A DNA stretch of 64,000 nt from Lamellibrachia satsuma (taxonomy: Eukaryota; Annelida; Polychaeta; Sabellida; Siboglinidae). The DNA lies in the NCBI GenBank assembly GCA_033239005.1, contig BSQZ01000002.1, positions 1,502,501 to 1,566,500 on the forward strand, given 5' to 3'. Positions within the stretch are counted from its first letter, which is position 1. Each line of letters opens with the position of its first letter. Under the pieces are notes generated by a model. It was not told where the DNA came from. It was given only the letters and a program-made list of their open reading frames with translations, and did not search any database. The position numbers and the translations under genes are program-made. Shown piece by piece: positions 47,001 through 57,700 of this stretch.

Positions 47001-47076
47001 TGTCGACGCCCCAGTCGTTCTTTCTAGATGTATTGCTTGTGTTTATGCCATCTCGTCCTTCTGATGCCCTTTCCAT
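33570..47076 (-). CDS. SLC16-family (monocarboxylate/aromatic amino acid) transporter with long C-tail, 11 exons
   Basis: SLC16 proteins are 12-helix plasma-membrane carriers of lactate-type monocarboxylates, or aromatic amino acids and thyroid hormone in the MCT8/MCT10 branch. Exons: 46794-47076, 45849-46171, 44749-44850, 43586-43735, 42590-42786, 41971-42140, 41231-41428, 39360-39763, 38002-38264, 37500-37632, 33570-33806. Family marks are helix 1 after [12 protein letters not shown], the helix-5 signature [20 protein letters not shown], and the last helix [21 protein letters not shown], closest in my recollection to MCT10. The transporter body is ~474 residues. Four further exons join in correct phase (TCAC|gtcagt to gtgcctacag) and add ~345 residues rich in Ser, Pro and Thr, giving 819 in total. 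The tail join is an inference; some invertebrate SLC16 proteins are similarly long. Reading through the seventh donor would instead give 500 residues. Confidence 0.82.
34912..35075 (+). mobile_element. 3' end of a diverged LINE of the same group
   Basis: GGACTCTCGATAAGCCAATG and CTTCCTTGTCCACTTG, followed by CAATCTTGTTCAATCTTG, match the 3' UTR and tail of the LINE copies at 3.1 and 56.5 kb. Confidence 0.7.
35191..35828. repeat. 45 bp minisatellite, 14 copies
   Basis: The unit starts TACATGTATATTGCCATTCA and is almost invariant; two copies read TTGGC instead of TTGCC. On the minus strand it reads as 15 codons without stops, producing a spurious long frame. Confidence 0.97.
36009..36739. repeat. 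22 bp minisatellite, about 33 copies
   Basis: The unit is GTGATGTAACAACGTGCCCC plus GT, with occasional GACCC, GTACC and one-base-shorter variants. Blocks such as the pair around 36170-36300 and 36410-36530 recur in the same variant order, showing multi-unit duplication. Confidence 0.96.
36735..36769. repeat. Perfect 15 bp hairpin at the array end
   Basis: GTAACAACTAGCCCC and GGGGCTAGTTGTTAC form a perfect inverted repeat around a 6 nt loop. The arm is a variant of the array unit (GTAACAACGTGCCCC). Confidence 0.85.
37500..37632 (-). CDS. SLC16-like exon 10 (C-tail)
   Basis: Acceptor atcttcccacag and donor CCAG|gtactg bound 133 nt encoding [20 protein letters not shown], rich in Pro, Gln and Ser, in frame with both neighbours. 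Confidence 0.65.
38002..38264 (-). CDS. SLC16-like exon 9 (C-tail)
   Basis: Flanked by cgttttacag and ACAG|gtaggc, it encodes [20 protein letters not shown] and a Ser/Pro-rich stretch. A 49 bp tandem duplication lies immediately upstream of its acceptor. Confidence 0.68.
38282..38379. repeat. 49 bp tandem duplication (2 copies)
   Basis: A unit starting AGATCTATGTGTCGACAGCT is present twice with no differences, just upstream of the acceptor of SLC16-like exon 9. Confidence 0.9.
38565..38690 (-). mobile_element. Diverged LINE 3' tail fragment
   Basis: AAGATTGACAAGATTAACAAG and TTGGCTTATCGAGAG, followed by TCATCTATGTGTA, match the reverse complement of the LINE 3' end seen at 59978-60110, with many substitutions. 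Confidence 0.55.
38697..38768. mobile_element. Very short inverted-repeat element
   Basis: GTGTTCACAT at the left and ATGTGAACAC at the right bound ~70 bp, resembling the ends of small MITEs. No target duplication is evident. Confidence 0.3.
39360..39763 (-). CDS. SLC16-like exon 8 (C-tail)
   Basis: A 404 nt exon after the good acceptor ttgtttgtgcctacag. It encodes [19 protein letters not shown] and [20 protein letters not shown]. Coding potential is clear, but I recognise no domain. Confidence 0.68.
40028..40345 (+). mobile_element. tRNA-derived SINE, family S, best-preserved head
   Basis: The head has an A-box-like TAGCGTAGCGGTTAGAAC and a B box GGGTTCGAATTC. The body (GCTGGCTACAGACAGAG, GCAGCGTGGCTGAATGC, CCAGGGGGTGAAG) and 3' end (CCCAAGGACTGGATACCGCG) are shared with 50565-50970 and 54790-55090. 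It lies in the intron between SLC16-like exons 7 and 8. Confidence 0.75.
41005..41130. repeat. (TA)n microsatellite, interrupted
   Basis: About 80 bp of TA repeats, a short break with AAAAATAAGGG, then a second TA run and T-rich sequence. ACCCTTATTTTTATA on the left and TATAAAAATAAGGGTATA on the right make it a large potential hairpin. Confidence 0.92.
41231..41428 (-). CDS. SLC16-like exon 7, last membrane helix
   Basis: It encodes [14 protein letters not shown] and the terminal helix ending FFIPW. I place the donor at TCAC|gtcagt because phase 1 fits the exon at 39763. Without splicing the frame runs to a TAA at 41151-41153, next to a TA microsatellite. Confidence 0.78.
41971..42140 (-). 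CDS. SLC16-like exon 6
   Basis: It encodes helices 10-11: [20 protein letters not shown] and [19 protein letters not shown]. Acceptor atattgcag; donor CTG|gtcagt. Confidence 0.88.
42250..42600 (-). repeat. 49 bp minisatellite that repeats the exon 5 donor
   Basis: Each unit holds ~22 nt of the 3' end of SLC16-like exon 5 (GGCTGCTACCACTCATACGCAG) and ~27 nt of intron starting gtacgatcag. Seven donors follow one another at 49 bp spacing: the genuine one plus six copies. Confidence 0.92.
42590..42786 (-). CDS. SLC16-like exon 5
   Basis: It encodes [20 protein letters not shown] with [14 protein letters not shown], typical of SLC16 helix 8 and the loop after it. Its donor GCAG|gtacga and last ~22 nt are repeated in the downstream 49 bp array. 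Confidence 0.88.
42840..43260 (+). mobile_element. Dispersed repeat family D, long copy
   Basis: It runs from CTCATCTCATTTGAGATTCA through a (TTTG)n run, GATGAAATCATCGGACAAAC, and a locally duplicated GTCGTATTACTTAAACTATT to GCGATCGGCTAAATG. Shared segments define the family with 15960-16225, 32945-33300 and 63275-63385. Confidence 0.65.
43586..43735 (-). CDS. SLC16-like exon 4
   Basis: It encodes the end of the central loop and helix 7: [30 protein letters not shown]. Flanked by gtgctag-type acceptor and CTC|gtaagt. Confidence 0.85.
44215..44730. mobile_element. CTATCG/CGATAG-rich element, possible hAT-like MITE
   Basis: The motif ATCGATAG or CTATCG recurs at both ends and inside. Read from the right end it starts TTAGGGGTGACTATCGGGG, reminiscent of hAT-type ends. 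The left boundary is unclear and no transposase frame is present. GCCACCCATCAACC is tandemly repeated three times at 44515-44550. Confidence 0.4.
44749..44850 (-). CDS. SLC16-like exon 3
   Basis: A 102 nt phase-0 exon encoding [19 protein letters not shown] and the start of the central cytoplasmic loop. Acceptor ctctctcccag; donor AAA|gtgtgt. Confidence 0.85.
45335..45905 (-). repeat. 71 bp minisatellite that repeats the exon 2 donor
   Basis: Each unit contains the last 49 nt of SLC16-like exon 2 (from GACGTCCGGCAGCAGTATTG to TTGGCGCAG) and the first 22 nt of the intron (gtgcgttact...). There are eight donors at 71 bp spacing, the one at 45849 being contiguous with the exon. Two copies (near 45557 and 45770) have the exon end changed from CAG to CAT. 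Confidence 0.93.
45849..46171 (-). CDS. SLC16-like exon 2
   Basis: It encodes helices 2-5 from [20 protein letters not shown] to [20 protein letters not shown]. The 3' 49 nt and the donor CAG|gtgcgt are reiterated by the adjacent 71 bp array. Confidence 0.9.
46315..46540 (+). mobile_element. Dispersed repeat family X
   Basis: Starts AGTTGTCAGCAGATGGATGG and contains TCTTCAGATGA and AGAGTTGGTGCAGCAAC in the family order. It lies in the first SLC16-like intron. Confidence 0.5.
46794..47076 (-). CDS. SLC16-like exon 1
   Basis: It starts at the ATG at 47076 with a ~55-residue hydrophilic N-terminus followed by helix 1 ([20 protein letters not shown]). It ends at GCAG|gtaaac, where GTAAAC repeats several times in the intron. 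The usual conserved DGGWGW-like motif is reduced to DSKRAW. Confidence 0.88.
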
Positions 47077-48710
47077 CAGATTCCAGGTGTTTCCAGATGT
47101 TCACTAGGGCTTGCGGGAGAAATAAATAGGCCCACGGCCTATTGCAGCCGATCTATATCGGGAGATATGAAAAGCTGCCTTGGAGCAACACCTTCATGTT
47201 TCCGGTGAGCAGGAAACTACGACAAACGTATGACGTCACTGCGGCGTTTACAGAACGTGTGTTCCGAAAACAGTTTATTTGTATTTTATTGCAATGGTGA
47301 AGATTTTCCAAGATGCATAAAACATAGCCAACATAAATAATGTTGGGACGCGACCTTAAAAAACCGTTCACGTTAACAATTTAGTTCACGCAAATAACGT
47401 TAATTGGTTCACGTAAATAGCTGTTCCAATTAATCATAAGCAAGTAGACTATTGCAAACGCACGGTATTTACTCGATTTGTGTATCGTTAACATTGTAAT
47501 TTAAATAATTCAGTAAATTTATAAGCGTTTTCTTTATACTATATATTTTGAAGATGTAATGATAAATATGATTAATTACACGCTTATATTTTCACGGAAC
47601 CGGTGACTTAGTTTTACACATTTACGACGAGGCCGGCACAAGACATTCATTTCAATTAGGCCCAGCTAAATTATGTGTGCGTTTAGACGAACGACATGTC
47701 TAGACACTGTAACTTAGATCTTAACTCCAGATTTGAGCGATGGTGAAAGGTCATGACATGTGCCACTTGCTGATGTATGTATATATGTATGTATGTACGT
47801 ATGTACGTATATTGTATCGTTTCTTAATGTGTCACCATTTTGAATTGCAGTTCTCGTTCGCGGTGAATGCACGCGCCAGAAAATGTGAACTAATTTGAGA
47901 CCAAAGAACAAATGGCGTGTGCAACAAATAGATCGAGTTTACAGTGAAATTTGTTTTTTTTTTTAAATAAAAATGGACGACATTTCGTCCCGAAAGCAGG
48001 AAAGCCAAAGGATAAAAACGGCATTTCCCGAAAGCGGTATTGTTGACACCAATGATTCTCTGTACACTTCCACCACCTGATAGTCTTGCAGTCCACTGTC
48101 TTAGTTTGTTTCCCGTTCTGAGTGTACTCCACCGCCAACCACACCTTCATATAATCTAGCTTTAGGGTCTATGATCCTTCATAACTCAGTGCTATTTCGC
48201 AACTACCACCAAATCCAGTTCCGTCTGGTGATGTCAGATCCTGTATATAATCGTGTGATTCTCCAGTTTCTTTAAAAACGAACCAACCAGGACATAATCC
48301 ATCTCTCGCCTTTAGCTCCACCGATCCTTGCCGACAGGGGCTTCTGACTACACCAGTACCCCTGGCAGATCGATTTTTTGAAAGGCTGATTTTTCAGTTG
48401 CTGTGTTAACCAATGTGTGCACCTTGAGGCTTCCCGCGATACATCGCATCCTCTACCTCGACCACTCCTACAATACTCTCCAACTCGTCCCTGAACTCCT
48501 ACTTCTCTGCCTCCACCCCTTCCATGTGTGGCCCATTATACATGTGTCAACAAAATATATGCCTGCTGAAACATGTAGGCATGTTCTATGGACTTACTAC
48601 CGCGCCATCTAACGACTGTGTGGGGAACTAATAATATTGCGCAAATATCTGTAAATCCGCGTGTGGTATTAACGCCACAAAACAGCTTCAGTTTGTCTGT
48701 CTGTCAGAAC
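47077..48710. promoter_or_regulatory. Divergent intergenic region between SLC16-like gene and LTN1
   Basis: The two start codons are 1.63 kb apart on opposite strands, so both promoters must lie here or in unseen 5' exons. I see no TATA box that can be tied to either. A TATG microsatellite (47774-47815) and a broken reading frame (47960-48385) occupy part of it. Confidence 0.45.
47960..48385 (-). pseudogene. Cysteine-rich protein fragment with in-frame stop
   Basis: On the minus strand a frame reads SPCRQGSVELKARDGLCPGW through TSPDGTGFGGSCEIALSYEG, meets one TAG at 48169-48171, then continues in the same frame as LDYMKVWLAVEYTQNG and WWKCTENHWC. Regular cysteine and tryptophan spacing suggests a secreted or lectin-like domain, which I cannot name. 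The single stop and lack of a start point to a relic, or an exon in which the stop is a sequencing or allelic difference. Confidence 0.45.
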
Positions 48711-48758
48711 ATGAGCGGAAAACGAAAGCAAGCTCAGAGAACAAAAGGCAACGCAAAG
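48711..48758 (+). CDS. LTN1: LTN1 exon 1
   Basis: ATG at 48711 with the context AGAACATGA; 16 residues of the basic N-terminus; donor AAAG|gtaatt, phase 0. Confidence 0.9.
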
Positions 48759-51700
48759 GTAATTGTAATTAATCTAAAAAAGGATACCATCTGTTTCACT
48801 TAAAACTGGGCGATAATATATGTTGCTGTGGTATGAGATACTCCAAACAGCCTTTTCCAGGGCTAACCCAGGAGTGTATTTTTTATGTTAGTTGGTTGAT
48901 AGATATATACCTCCAGATAAGTTACACGTTTACCCCCTCCTTTAGTTGGTTGACAGATATATACCTCCAGATAAGTTACACGTTTACCCCCTCCTAAAGA
49001 CAAGTGACAGTGTCTCATCCAAAAGACACATGCTGACGTGGTCTGTCATACTTCCAACTTCATCCCATAATTTGCATAAATCCGTATGATATGATAATAT
49101 GATTTTGACATAGACCAGGTCAGGTGAGGAAGTCGGCAAGTTATAACTATTCTTATTAAGCGGCTAGGTTGGCCACCGTCCTGGGGTTAGAACCGTGTAT
49201 GACCTGGTCTATTCTACAACCACACAGGTCATGTTTTGTTTAAAATTTCAGTAACTTTTACATTTTCCTGAAAATTGGTTGATTTGACATGGAATGACCC
49301 TCTTAGTCTTTGTTGCCACCAGCCTTCAAGTAGTTGTCGAGCTGCCGAACTCCTGGCTGCCAGTGGAGGAACTACTTCAGGCTTTGTCGGCTTTGGCAGT
49401 TTCTCCGGAGATCTCGGTTATGTTCCTGCCACAACTGCAGGAAATGACGATGTCGATTCAGCAATTGATGCTGACTTCCGACTTGTACTGCGGAAACTGT
49501 CGAAGAAAGACTCAACGACAAAACTTAAGGTTGGTTGTTTAATGTTGGTGATGTGAGTATATATCTGCATTTTACAATTGAAGCAAAAATAAATTATTGA
49601 AAAATGTTGTTGAAAATCCGAGATATGGTATTTAATTATGCCTTGCATTTTTATAAAGAAAATTAAATTTACACACTACACACATAAATTGCCTGAACAT
49701 AATTTACTGAGCAGTAGGTTACAACATTTTCATAGATGCTTAATTGAAAACTAAAGCACCACAATTTTATTAAAGCGAGCTGTCATTTGTTATGCTCTTT
49801 TGATAAATTGATTTTGTGGACATTCGCTTGTCACCAGTACATTATAGTAGAATGATTTTTAGTAGACATTTTGCCTGCATATCTCCTTTTGCATTTAACA
49901 AACATGTGGAGAGTTTCTTATAAGACAAAATAAAAAAATTACCCAAAAAAATGTTGTGGACATTTTTGCAGGGCTTGAATCCCAGGCAGCTGTTGGGTTT
50001 TAATAGTCTTCTGATTCGTATTCGCAGGCGTTGCAGGAGTTTGCCACTCTGTGCAAGGAGAAAGAGTCGGAAGAGGTGAAGCTTGTGTTACCATACTGGC
50101 CCCGCATCTACAGCAGAGTCGCCATTGTGAGTTCTAGTTTATGATCACCTTCAGATATATACATATGTATGTATGCATGTATGTACGTGGGGTTGTGAGT
50201 TGATATACGATATGGGGTTATGGGTCAATACGTGACGTGGGGTTGTGGGTTGATAATATTGTGTGGTTGTGGGTTGATACATGATGTGGGGTTGTGGGTT
50301 GATACATGTCATGTTGTGGGTCAATTCATGATGTGGGATTGTGGGTTGATACATGTCATGTTGTGGGTTGATACATGATGTGGGGTTGTGGGTCAATACA
50401 TGATGTGGGGTTGTGGTTTGATACATGTTGTGGGGTTGTGGGTCGATACATAATGTGGGGTTGTGGGTTGATACATGATGTGGGGTTGTGGGTTGATACA
50501 TATTGTGGGTCAATGCATGATGTTGGGTTGTGGGTACGTGTGTTGATACATGTTGTGGGGTTGTGGTGGTTAAAACATCAGACTGTCAATCTAGAGAGCC
50601 TGGTTTCAAATCCTCTTTTTGCCATTTTGAATGGCAATTTTGTTTACTCAACATTGCTCTGATTCACTCAGCTGTAAATGTATACCTGGCTACAGACAGA
50701 GGTGTATACCTGGCTACAGACAGAGGTGTATACCTGGCTACAGACAGAGGTGTATACCTGGCTACAGACAGAGGTGTATACCTGGCTACAGACAGAGGTG
50801 GATATTATGTGAATGAACAGTCTTTGTGCAGTAATTGCAGCATGGCTGAATGCTTCCCAGAGAAGTCGAGTTGACATTGGAATGAACAGGTCTGCCAGGG
50901 GGTGAAGTGTAAAATGTTTTGAGCAGTCCCAAGGACTGAATACCGCGCTGTATAGAACAATCCTTGTTGTATTGATTTATTGATACATGATGTCATATTG
51001 ATTTATTGATATTCTGAAGGACAATGACAGACGAGTGCGGGAGGCTGCCCAGCAGGCCTTTGAGCAGCTTGTCCTTCAAGTTCGCCGCAGTCTTGCCCCG
51101 CACCTCAAGGGCATCATGGGAAGTTGGCTCGTCTCACAGTGCGACAGTCATGCACCTGCAGCATCTGCCGCAAAGGCTGCCTTCCAGAGCGCTTTTCCCC
51201 CAGCCAAGCAAACAGAGGCACTCGTGTTCTGCAAGAACGAGATACTGACAGTAAGGGAAACCTTGTCACTGTCACTTGATGTGATCTGCTATTTTGCAAC
51301 ATTGGCTGACTGACTGTTTAGCCATGCCAGTCAGTAACGTCAGAAAAGCCTTGAAAACATTCCTGTTCCATCAAGATTATTCGAGATTGTACTAGCATTA
51401 GCAACACTGGTAGAATTTGTGATATTAAAAAATATATTTATATAATTTTTTTGCAGAGCGGACTGTACACTTAACAGTAGTTTTGCTGTTTCATATTTGT
51501 ATACTTGTACTAATTACTCTGTTTTGAAATCAGCTTGGCAGAACAGAATTCAAGAATGAAAGTGAATTGAAGTGAATACTAGGCAACATATTACAGTCTG
51601 GTATCAAAGAACACGTTACGTGTGGAATATAAACAGAGTTTCTGTGGGAAGTAAACAGCATGTGTCATAATATTCTGAGCCAAACATTAATTTGTATTGC

Positions 51701-54700
51701 TGAATAAAAATTATCAAAATTTCTAAGCAGGTCTCTGTATAATATGTTATATTAAACTCATTAATTGTTCGAAAGCTAAAACAATAATCATAAAATGTAA
51801 TTGTTTCTGTTCCGTGTACATTGATGTAAACATGGAAACACGATAGCAGAGAGGCCAGAGGTTGTATTATGCAATTTGACATCACTTTCTTATGTTTCAG
51901 CACATACAAGACAACCTCTTCACCCAGACAGCCCAGACTCTGAGTGATCCAAAGTGAGTGTCTTCTCTCCCACAGGATAGCCTTATCTAGTAACTCTGGA
52001 GGAGCTCTCCCATAGTGACTGAGCTTTGGGAGAATTTGACAGTTGAGGTAGAATTACAGTTGTTTTCTGTGTCAGCTATGTTTTCAAGTTTCTCTATTTT
52101 AACATAGACTATTAGTCATGGTTTGTCAGTTTATAGTAACTCTTAGTAGTCTATAAGTCTCAGTATTTTAATATTAGCATTTAATGAGATGTAAACATTC
52201 CTGAATAGGGTCATAACAAGATTTAACAAGATTTGCCATCCAAGCCAAAGGCCCAGATGGCAAGTGGACAAGGAAGCCATTGGCTTATCGAGAGTCCAAC
52301 AATGTTCACCTACTTATAACCCGCCGTCCTGATATATGCGTCAACCTTGTTTTTAAACATATTCACGCTGCTAGCAGTTACACAATCTGTAGACAATTTG
52401 TTCCATTCATTTATTGTCCTCTGTGAGAACGAGTGCTTCCTGATGTCCAATCTACATTGATCCTTTACTAATTTTACCTCATGTCCTCTAGTTCTGCTAT
52501 CCTTCTTGCGTGAGAAAAACATATTTCTATCAATATTTTCATACCCACTCAATATCTTAAAAACTTCAATCTGATCTCCTCTTAACCTCCTTGTCTCTAG
52601 AGTTGTTAAACCACATTCTTTCAGGCGTTCTTCATAACTAAGGTCTCTAAGTTCTGGAATCATATTAAGAGTCATATTAAAAGAGTCATATTAAATTAGG
52701 TTTATTGTAAGTGATCTCCATATTCAATACAAGAGGTAGCCTCTTAATCCATATTCATGTCAGTCATAAATGTGGCAGATTGTAATGCTGATGTGTCATG
52801 GGGAAATAGTACCTGAATATCGCATTGCCACATACCCTGCAAGTACTAGCAGGCACATGGCAGTTGTTTATTTGTCAACCATGGAACCAATTTAAGCAGA
52901 GTTATCAGTATATTTTAGCAAACGCACTGCTCAGTAACTAAATCCATGCAATTATTACTGACCAGACTTTTGTATTAACAGAACAACATCAGCAGAAGAC
53001 ATGGAAGCAAAATACCAGAAGTTGATTGCATCGACGTTGATGGCACTGAGGCTGTTTATTGAGACAGTCCCTACCTCCGAACAGGAGAGTCTGTCTCAGC
53101 AGTACCGCAGCATTCTGGGAAATGCCAAGTTGTGGAAGATGGCGAAGCATTCATCTGAGCTGGTAGATATATATACCGTATTTAACAGATTCAGTGTACA
53201 TGCCCTTATAAGCGTACACCCCCATTTTATAATCAGCTATCTCCAATGTTTGATTCATAAGTAAATTAAAATATGTGGTAACTATATATGGTTGATTCAG
53301 TTATAAGACAAATTTATTTATAGTAACATCAAATCATCATTTTAGTAAACAAATGGAAACAGTCACCAGCATAATAAAGACTCTTTCAGTTGTACTTATG
53401 TGTAGCTTATGAGCTTATTTCGTTAAGTAATTTTATATTTACTCTCCACTGTGCATATGTATGTAAGATTTGTGACCGTGTTTCTGTTTTCAGATACAGG
53501 GGGCCTTCTACTCACTACTGGCCTCAGTGTGCCATGGTCTGCCTGAGCTGGCGAATGAGTTCTCCGAGAAGATGTGCCCTGTGGCCCTTCACAACCTAGA
53601 TAAGACAGACCCGATTGTGTGTCCAGCTTTATGGGAAGCCACGCTTAATGTTGTCACAAATATACCGGTGAGATGTGTTTGTCTTATTAGTAGTAATGAC
53701 GTGCCAAAACCCTGAAACTCCCAAGCCCAGGGTCATGTCTATATGAAGGGGTTAGGCAATCTCAAAATCGGTTTACGCAAGCAATTATTGTTAAAGTTGT
53801 CAACAGATGGATGGATACGCAGGGGAACTAAATCGGGAGAGCACAGATGATGTCAAAGTGTTATTGTGCTTCCTGCTGACCTAACACTAGTGGGGAGGGA
53901 ATTCTAGAGTCGGTGCAGCATCCGAGAAGGATCTTAGAAATGATATGTTATCGCACAGGAAATGATTCTATATCCCGCTGGGCTGTGTACAGAAGTGCTT
54001 GGTGTTGTTGCCAAGTTAATTAGTAAGTAAACGTGCACTTATGTATTGCACAGAAATCTTGCATTAAAATTTTTATGTACTGGCTACATGTGTAGTGTAT
54101 GTGTAATCTGCTTATATTAAAGTTTCTCATTGAAATGTTTAAAGGTCCCTTTTATCATGATTATTTGATGATTTGTGTTTAAAAGTATTAGTTTTAAATC
54201 ATATTATATAATATAAAGTCTTTTCTAACATTTTGACTGTCCAAATAATTTTTTATAATTACAATGTTTTCATTCGAATATTAAGTTTACATTGCCTGCT
54301 GAACAGCAAGGTCGGTATTCATAAACAACAATAACGGTCAAATATATATGTTTGAAATGTGTTTTAATAACCATAATTTGTTCATATAATTTGACCATTA
54401 TTTGTTTAATTTGAATGTTTCAAATGGAATATCATATTTCCATTGCTTGCTATACAATATGATTTATGATAAAACAATCAGAAGTTTCTACGATATGACC
54501 TGATTTTACAATAAAACTATCAGACTTTGTACATTTAACCCCCATATTGACAATTACCATGTTCCCTACAGGACTGCTGGAGTAGGGTGAATGCCCGGAA
54601 GGGCGTCCTGCCCAAACTGCGGTTGTTACTGAGGCAAGGAGGCGGTGGAAGCGCTAGTGCTGTCTACCCCAATCTCTTACCCTTTCTCAGTCGCATTCCA

Positions 54701-57700
54701 GCAGAGATCATTGGACAGGGCACTGCGTTCTACCAGGAGTTTTTTGGAAATATGAAGGAAGGGTAAGTTATGCTTTTTAAGATTCATGTTATCAACAAGG
54801 ACTCAATCAAGAGAACCTAGGTTTGATTCCTATTGCTGCCGTTTAGAAGCTTTGGCAATTTCACTCATACCACGTTGCCACAGCTCACTCAGCTGTTGAT
54901 GAGTACCTGGCTAAAGAAAGTGGTGGATATGTGAATGAATAGTCTTCGCACAGTAATTGTAGCGTGGCTGAAATCTTCCTCCAGAAGTTGAGTTAGTATT
55001 GGAATAAACAGGTCTGCTAGGGGGAGAAGTGTAAAGTGCTTTGAACAGTACCATAGACTGGATACTGGCATATCATCTGCGCTATATAAGACCATATCTT
55101 CACCATTGTACATGTACGTAGTTACAGTCTTTGCACTGGCTGGCCATTCAGGTAGTCACTGGATTTTCGAATGATCTTGCTGATGTTTCAAAGCTTGGGC
55201 AATTTCTTTCACTCTATGTTACTCGATTTCACTCAGCTGGCACTGGTGAATATGTAAACGAATAGTCTTCGCTCAGTATTTGCATTGTGGCTGAATGCAT
55301 GAAAATAATAATAAGTACACTTGTATAGTGCCGTATATCTGGACAAGATCCATTCAGAGGCGCTTAAAATACAAAGGTGAAACAAATAATTGGTTAAATA
55401 TTATTATCATATATTTAACCCATTAATTTTTTCACCTTTGTATTTACACCTCTGAATGGACTTTGTCTAGATATATAAGTGCCACATCAAAGATTACTAC
55501 TTAAATTAAAAGCCCATGGTATCAGGGATAGCATAACTGACTGGATAGAACAATGGCTGACTGACAGAAGACAACGAGTTGTAGTAGATGGAGAAGTTTC
55601 AAATTGGAAATCGGTTTTGAGTGGGGTACCTCAAGGATCAGTATTAGGACCTATATTATTCTTAATTTATATCAATGACTTGGACGACAGTATAACAAGT
55701 AACGTACTGAAATTTGCGGATGACACAAAACTGTTTAGAAAGGTTAATACTGATGGTGATAAACAACATTTACAAAACGATCTAGACAGATTAGTGAAAT
55801 GGTCTGAGAAATGGCAGATGCTGTTAAATTTTTGGAAATGTAAATGCCTACATACAGGACATGGGAACTTGAATGTAAACTGTAAAATGGGAGATACTGT
55901 TCTGGGTACTACTGTAAAAGAAAAGGACATAGGAGTTACAATAAGCGCTGATATGAAAGTTTCAGAGCAGTGTGGTATTGCAGCTTCAAAGGGTAATCAA
56001 ATTCTTGGATTGATTAGAAGAAACATAACATACAAGGGAAAAAAGTTAATTATACCTCTTTATAAAGCAATAGTTAGACCTCATTTAGAATACTGTATAC
56101 AAGCATGGAGACCATATCGTAAGAAGGATATAGATACGCTTGAACGCATACAAAGGAGAGCAACTAAAATGATTCCAGAACTTAGAGACCTTAGTTATGA
56201 AGAACGCCTGCAAGAATGTGGTTTAACAACTCTAGAGACAAGGAGGTTAAGAGGAGATCAGACTGAAGTTTTTAAGATATTGAATGGGTATGAAAATATT
56301 GATAGAAATATGTTTTTCTCACTCAAGAAGGATAGCAGAACTAGAGGACATGAGGTAAAATTAGTAAAGGATCAATGTAGATTGGACATCAGGAAGCACT
56401 CGTTCTCACAGAGGACAATAAATGAATGGAACAAATTGTCTACAGATTGTGTAACTGCTAGCAGCGTGAATATGTTTAAAAACAAGGTTGACACATATCT
56501 CAGGAGGGCGGGTTATAAGTAGATGAACATTGTTGGACTCTCGATAAGCCAATGGCTTCCTTGTCCACTTGCCATCTGGGCCTTTGGCTTGGATGGCAAA
56601 TCTTGTTAAATCTTGTTAAATCTTGTTAAATCTATGCAAGTGTATATTTTTTACAATTTATTTATAAATATTTTACTTTGCTCGTATGCCATGTTTTAAT
56701 TGTTTAATTTATTAATAATTATTTAGCTAATCAATTATGTAATCTTTGCTATATGTATACATATATAAATGTATATATAGATATACATATAGTGTATATA
56801 CATAGTTAATGTTACAAAATAATTAGCTAAATAATTAATAATAAATTAGTTAAAACATGACATAATGTGCAAAGTAAAATATTTATAAATTGTAAAATTA
56901 TTTCTCTAAATAAATCATAATAAATTAGTAAAAGAACATGACTCATATACTGTACATACTCTCTGCTACTTGTCGTAAACCTTGCGAAAAGGGTGTGTCT
57001 TTAAGTCTTTATGGACGAGACTGTCTTTATTTAGAGAGGAAAACTGTGGGCATGATTGAATGAATGATACAAAATATGGTTTATTTCCTTTAGCCTGGCT
57101 GAAGAGAGGGCCCAGTTGAGTCCAAGTGAATGTGCAGCCATCGTCCAATCCTTCGTTGAGTGTCTGCGCTATATCGTCTCTCAACATTTGGATGATCGAG
57201 ACACTTCCTACGACATCACTCGCTTTCTACTCCAGGATCAGGTGAGAGCCGGTGCCTTTCTGGGTAACACACTCGAAACTATTCAACATGAAATTATGAA
57301 CTTTTTTACATACTACTAATTTCTATACTGTGAATAGTTTGTGGGTGTGTGTGTCTGTCTGTCTGTCTGTCTTTGTGTATGTCTGTCTTTGTGTATGTCT
57401 GTCTGTGTGTCTCTCTGTCTGTGTGTCTGTCTGTCTTTGTGTATGTTCCCTCATATCTCCGTCAACTTCTTATGTATGATATGTAATAATTTATTGTCAT
57501 AAATGTGAAAAATGATCAGTTAATTAAAAAGGAGGAGCATTTTTTATTTCTCCACTAATTTAATGTAAAAGAGTACATATTTTCCTGTTTTACTATTCAT
57601 AATACTAGCTGAGTTGCCTGGCGTTGCACGGGATAAAAAGGCAGCCACTACAAAAGCCTATGACTCCTTGCACTGCCCAGACAAGTTTTGGTAGGGCAAC

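Noticed and set aside
53163..53264. LTN1 exon 6 extended past 53162
   Set aside because: The continuation loses similarity to listerin exactly at a good donor, and the next exon resumes it.
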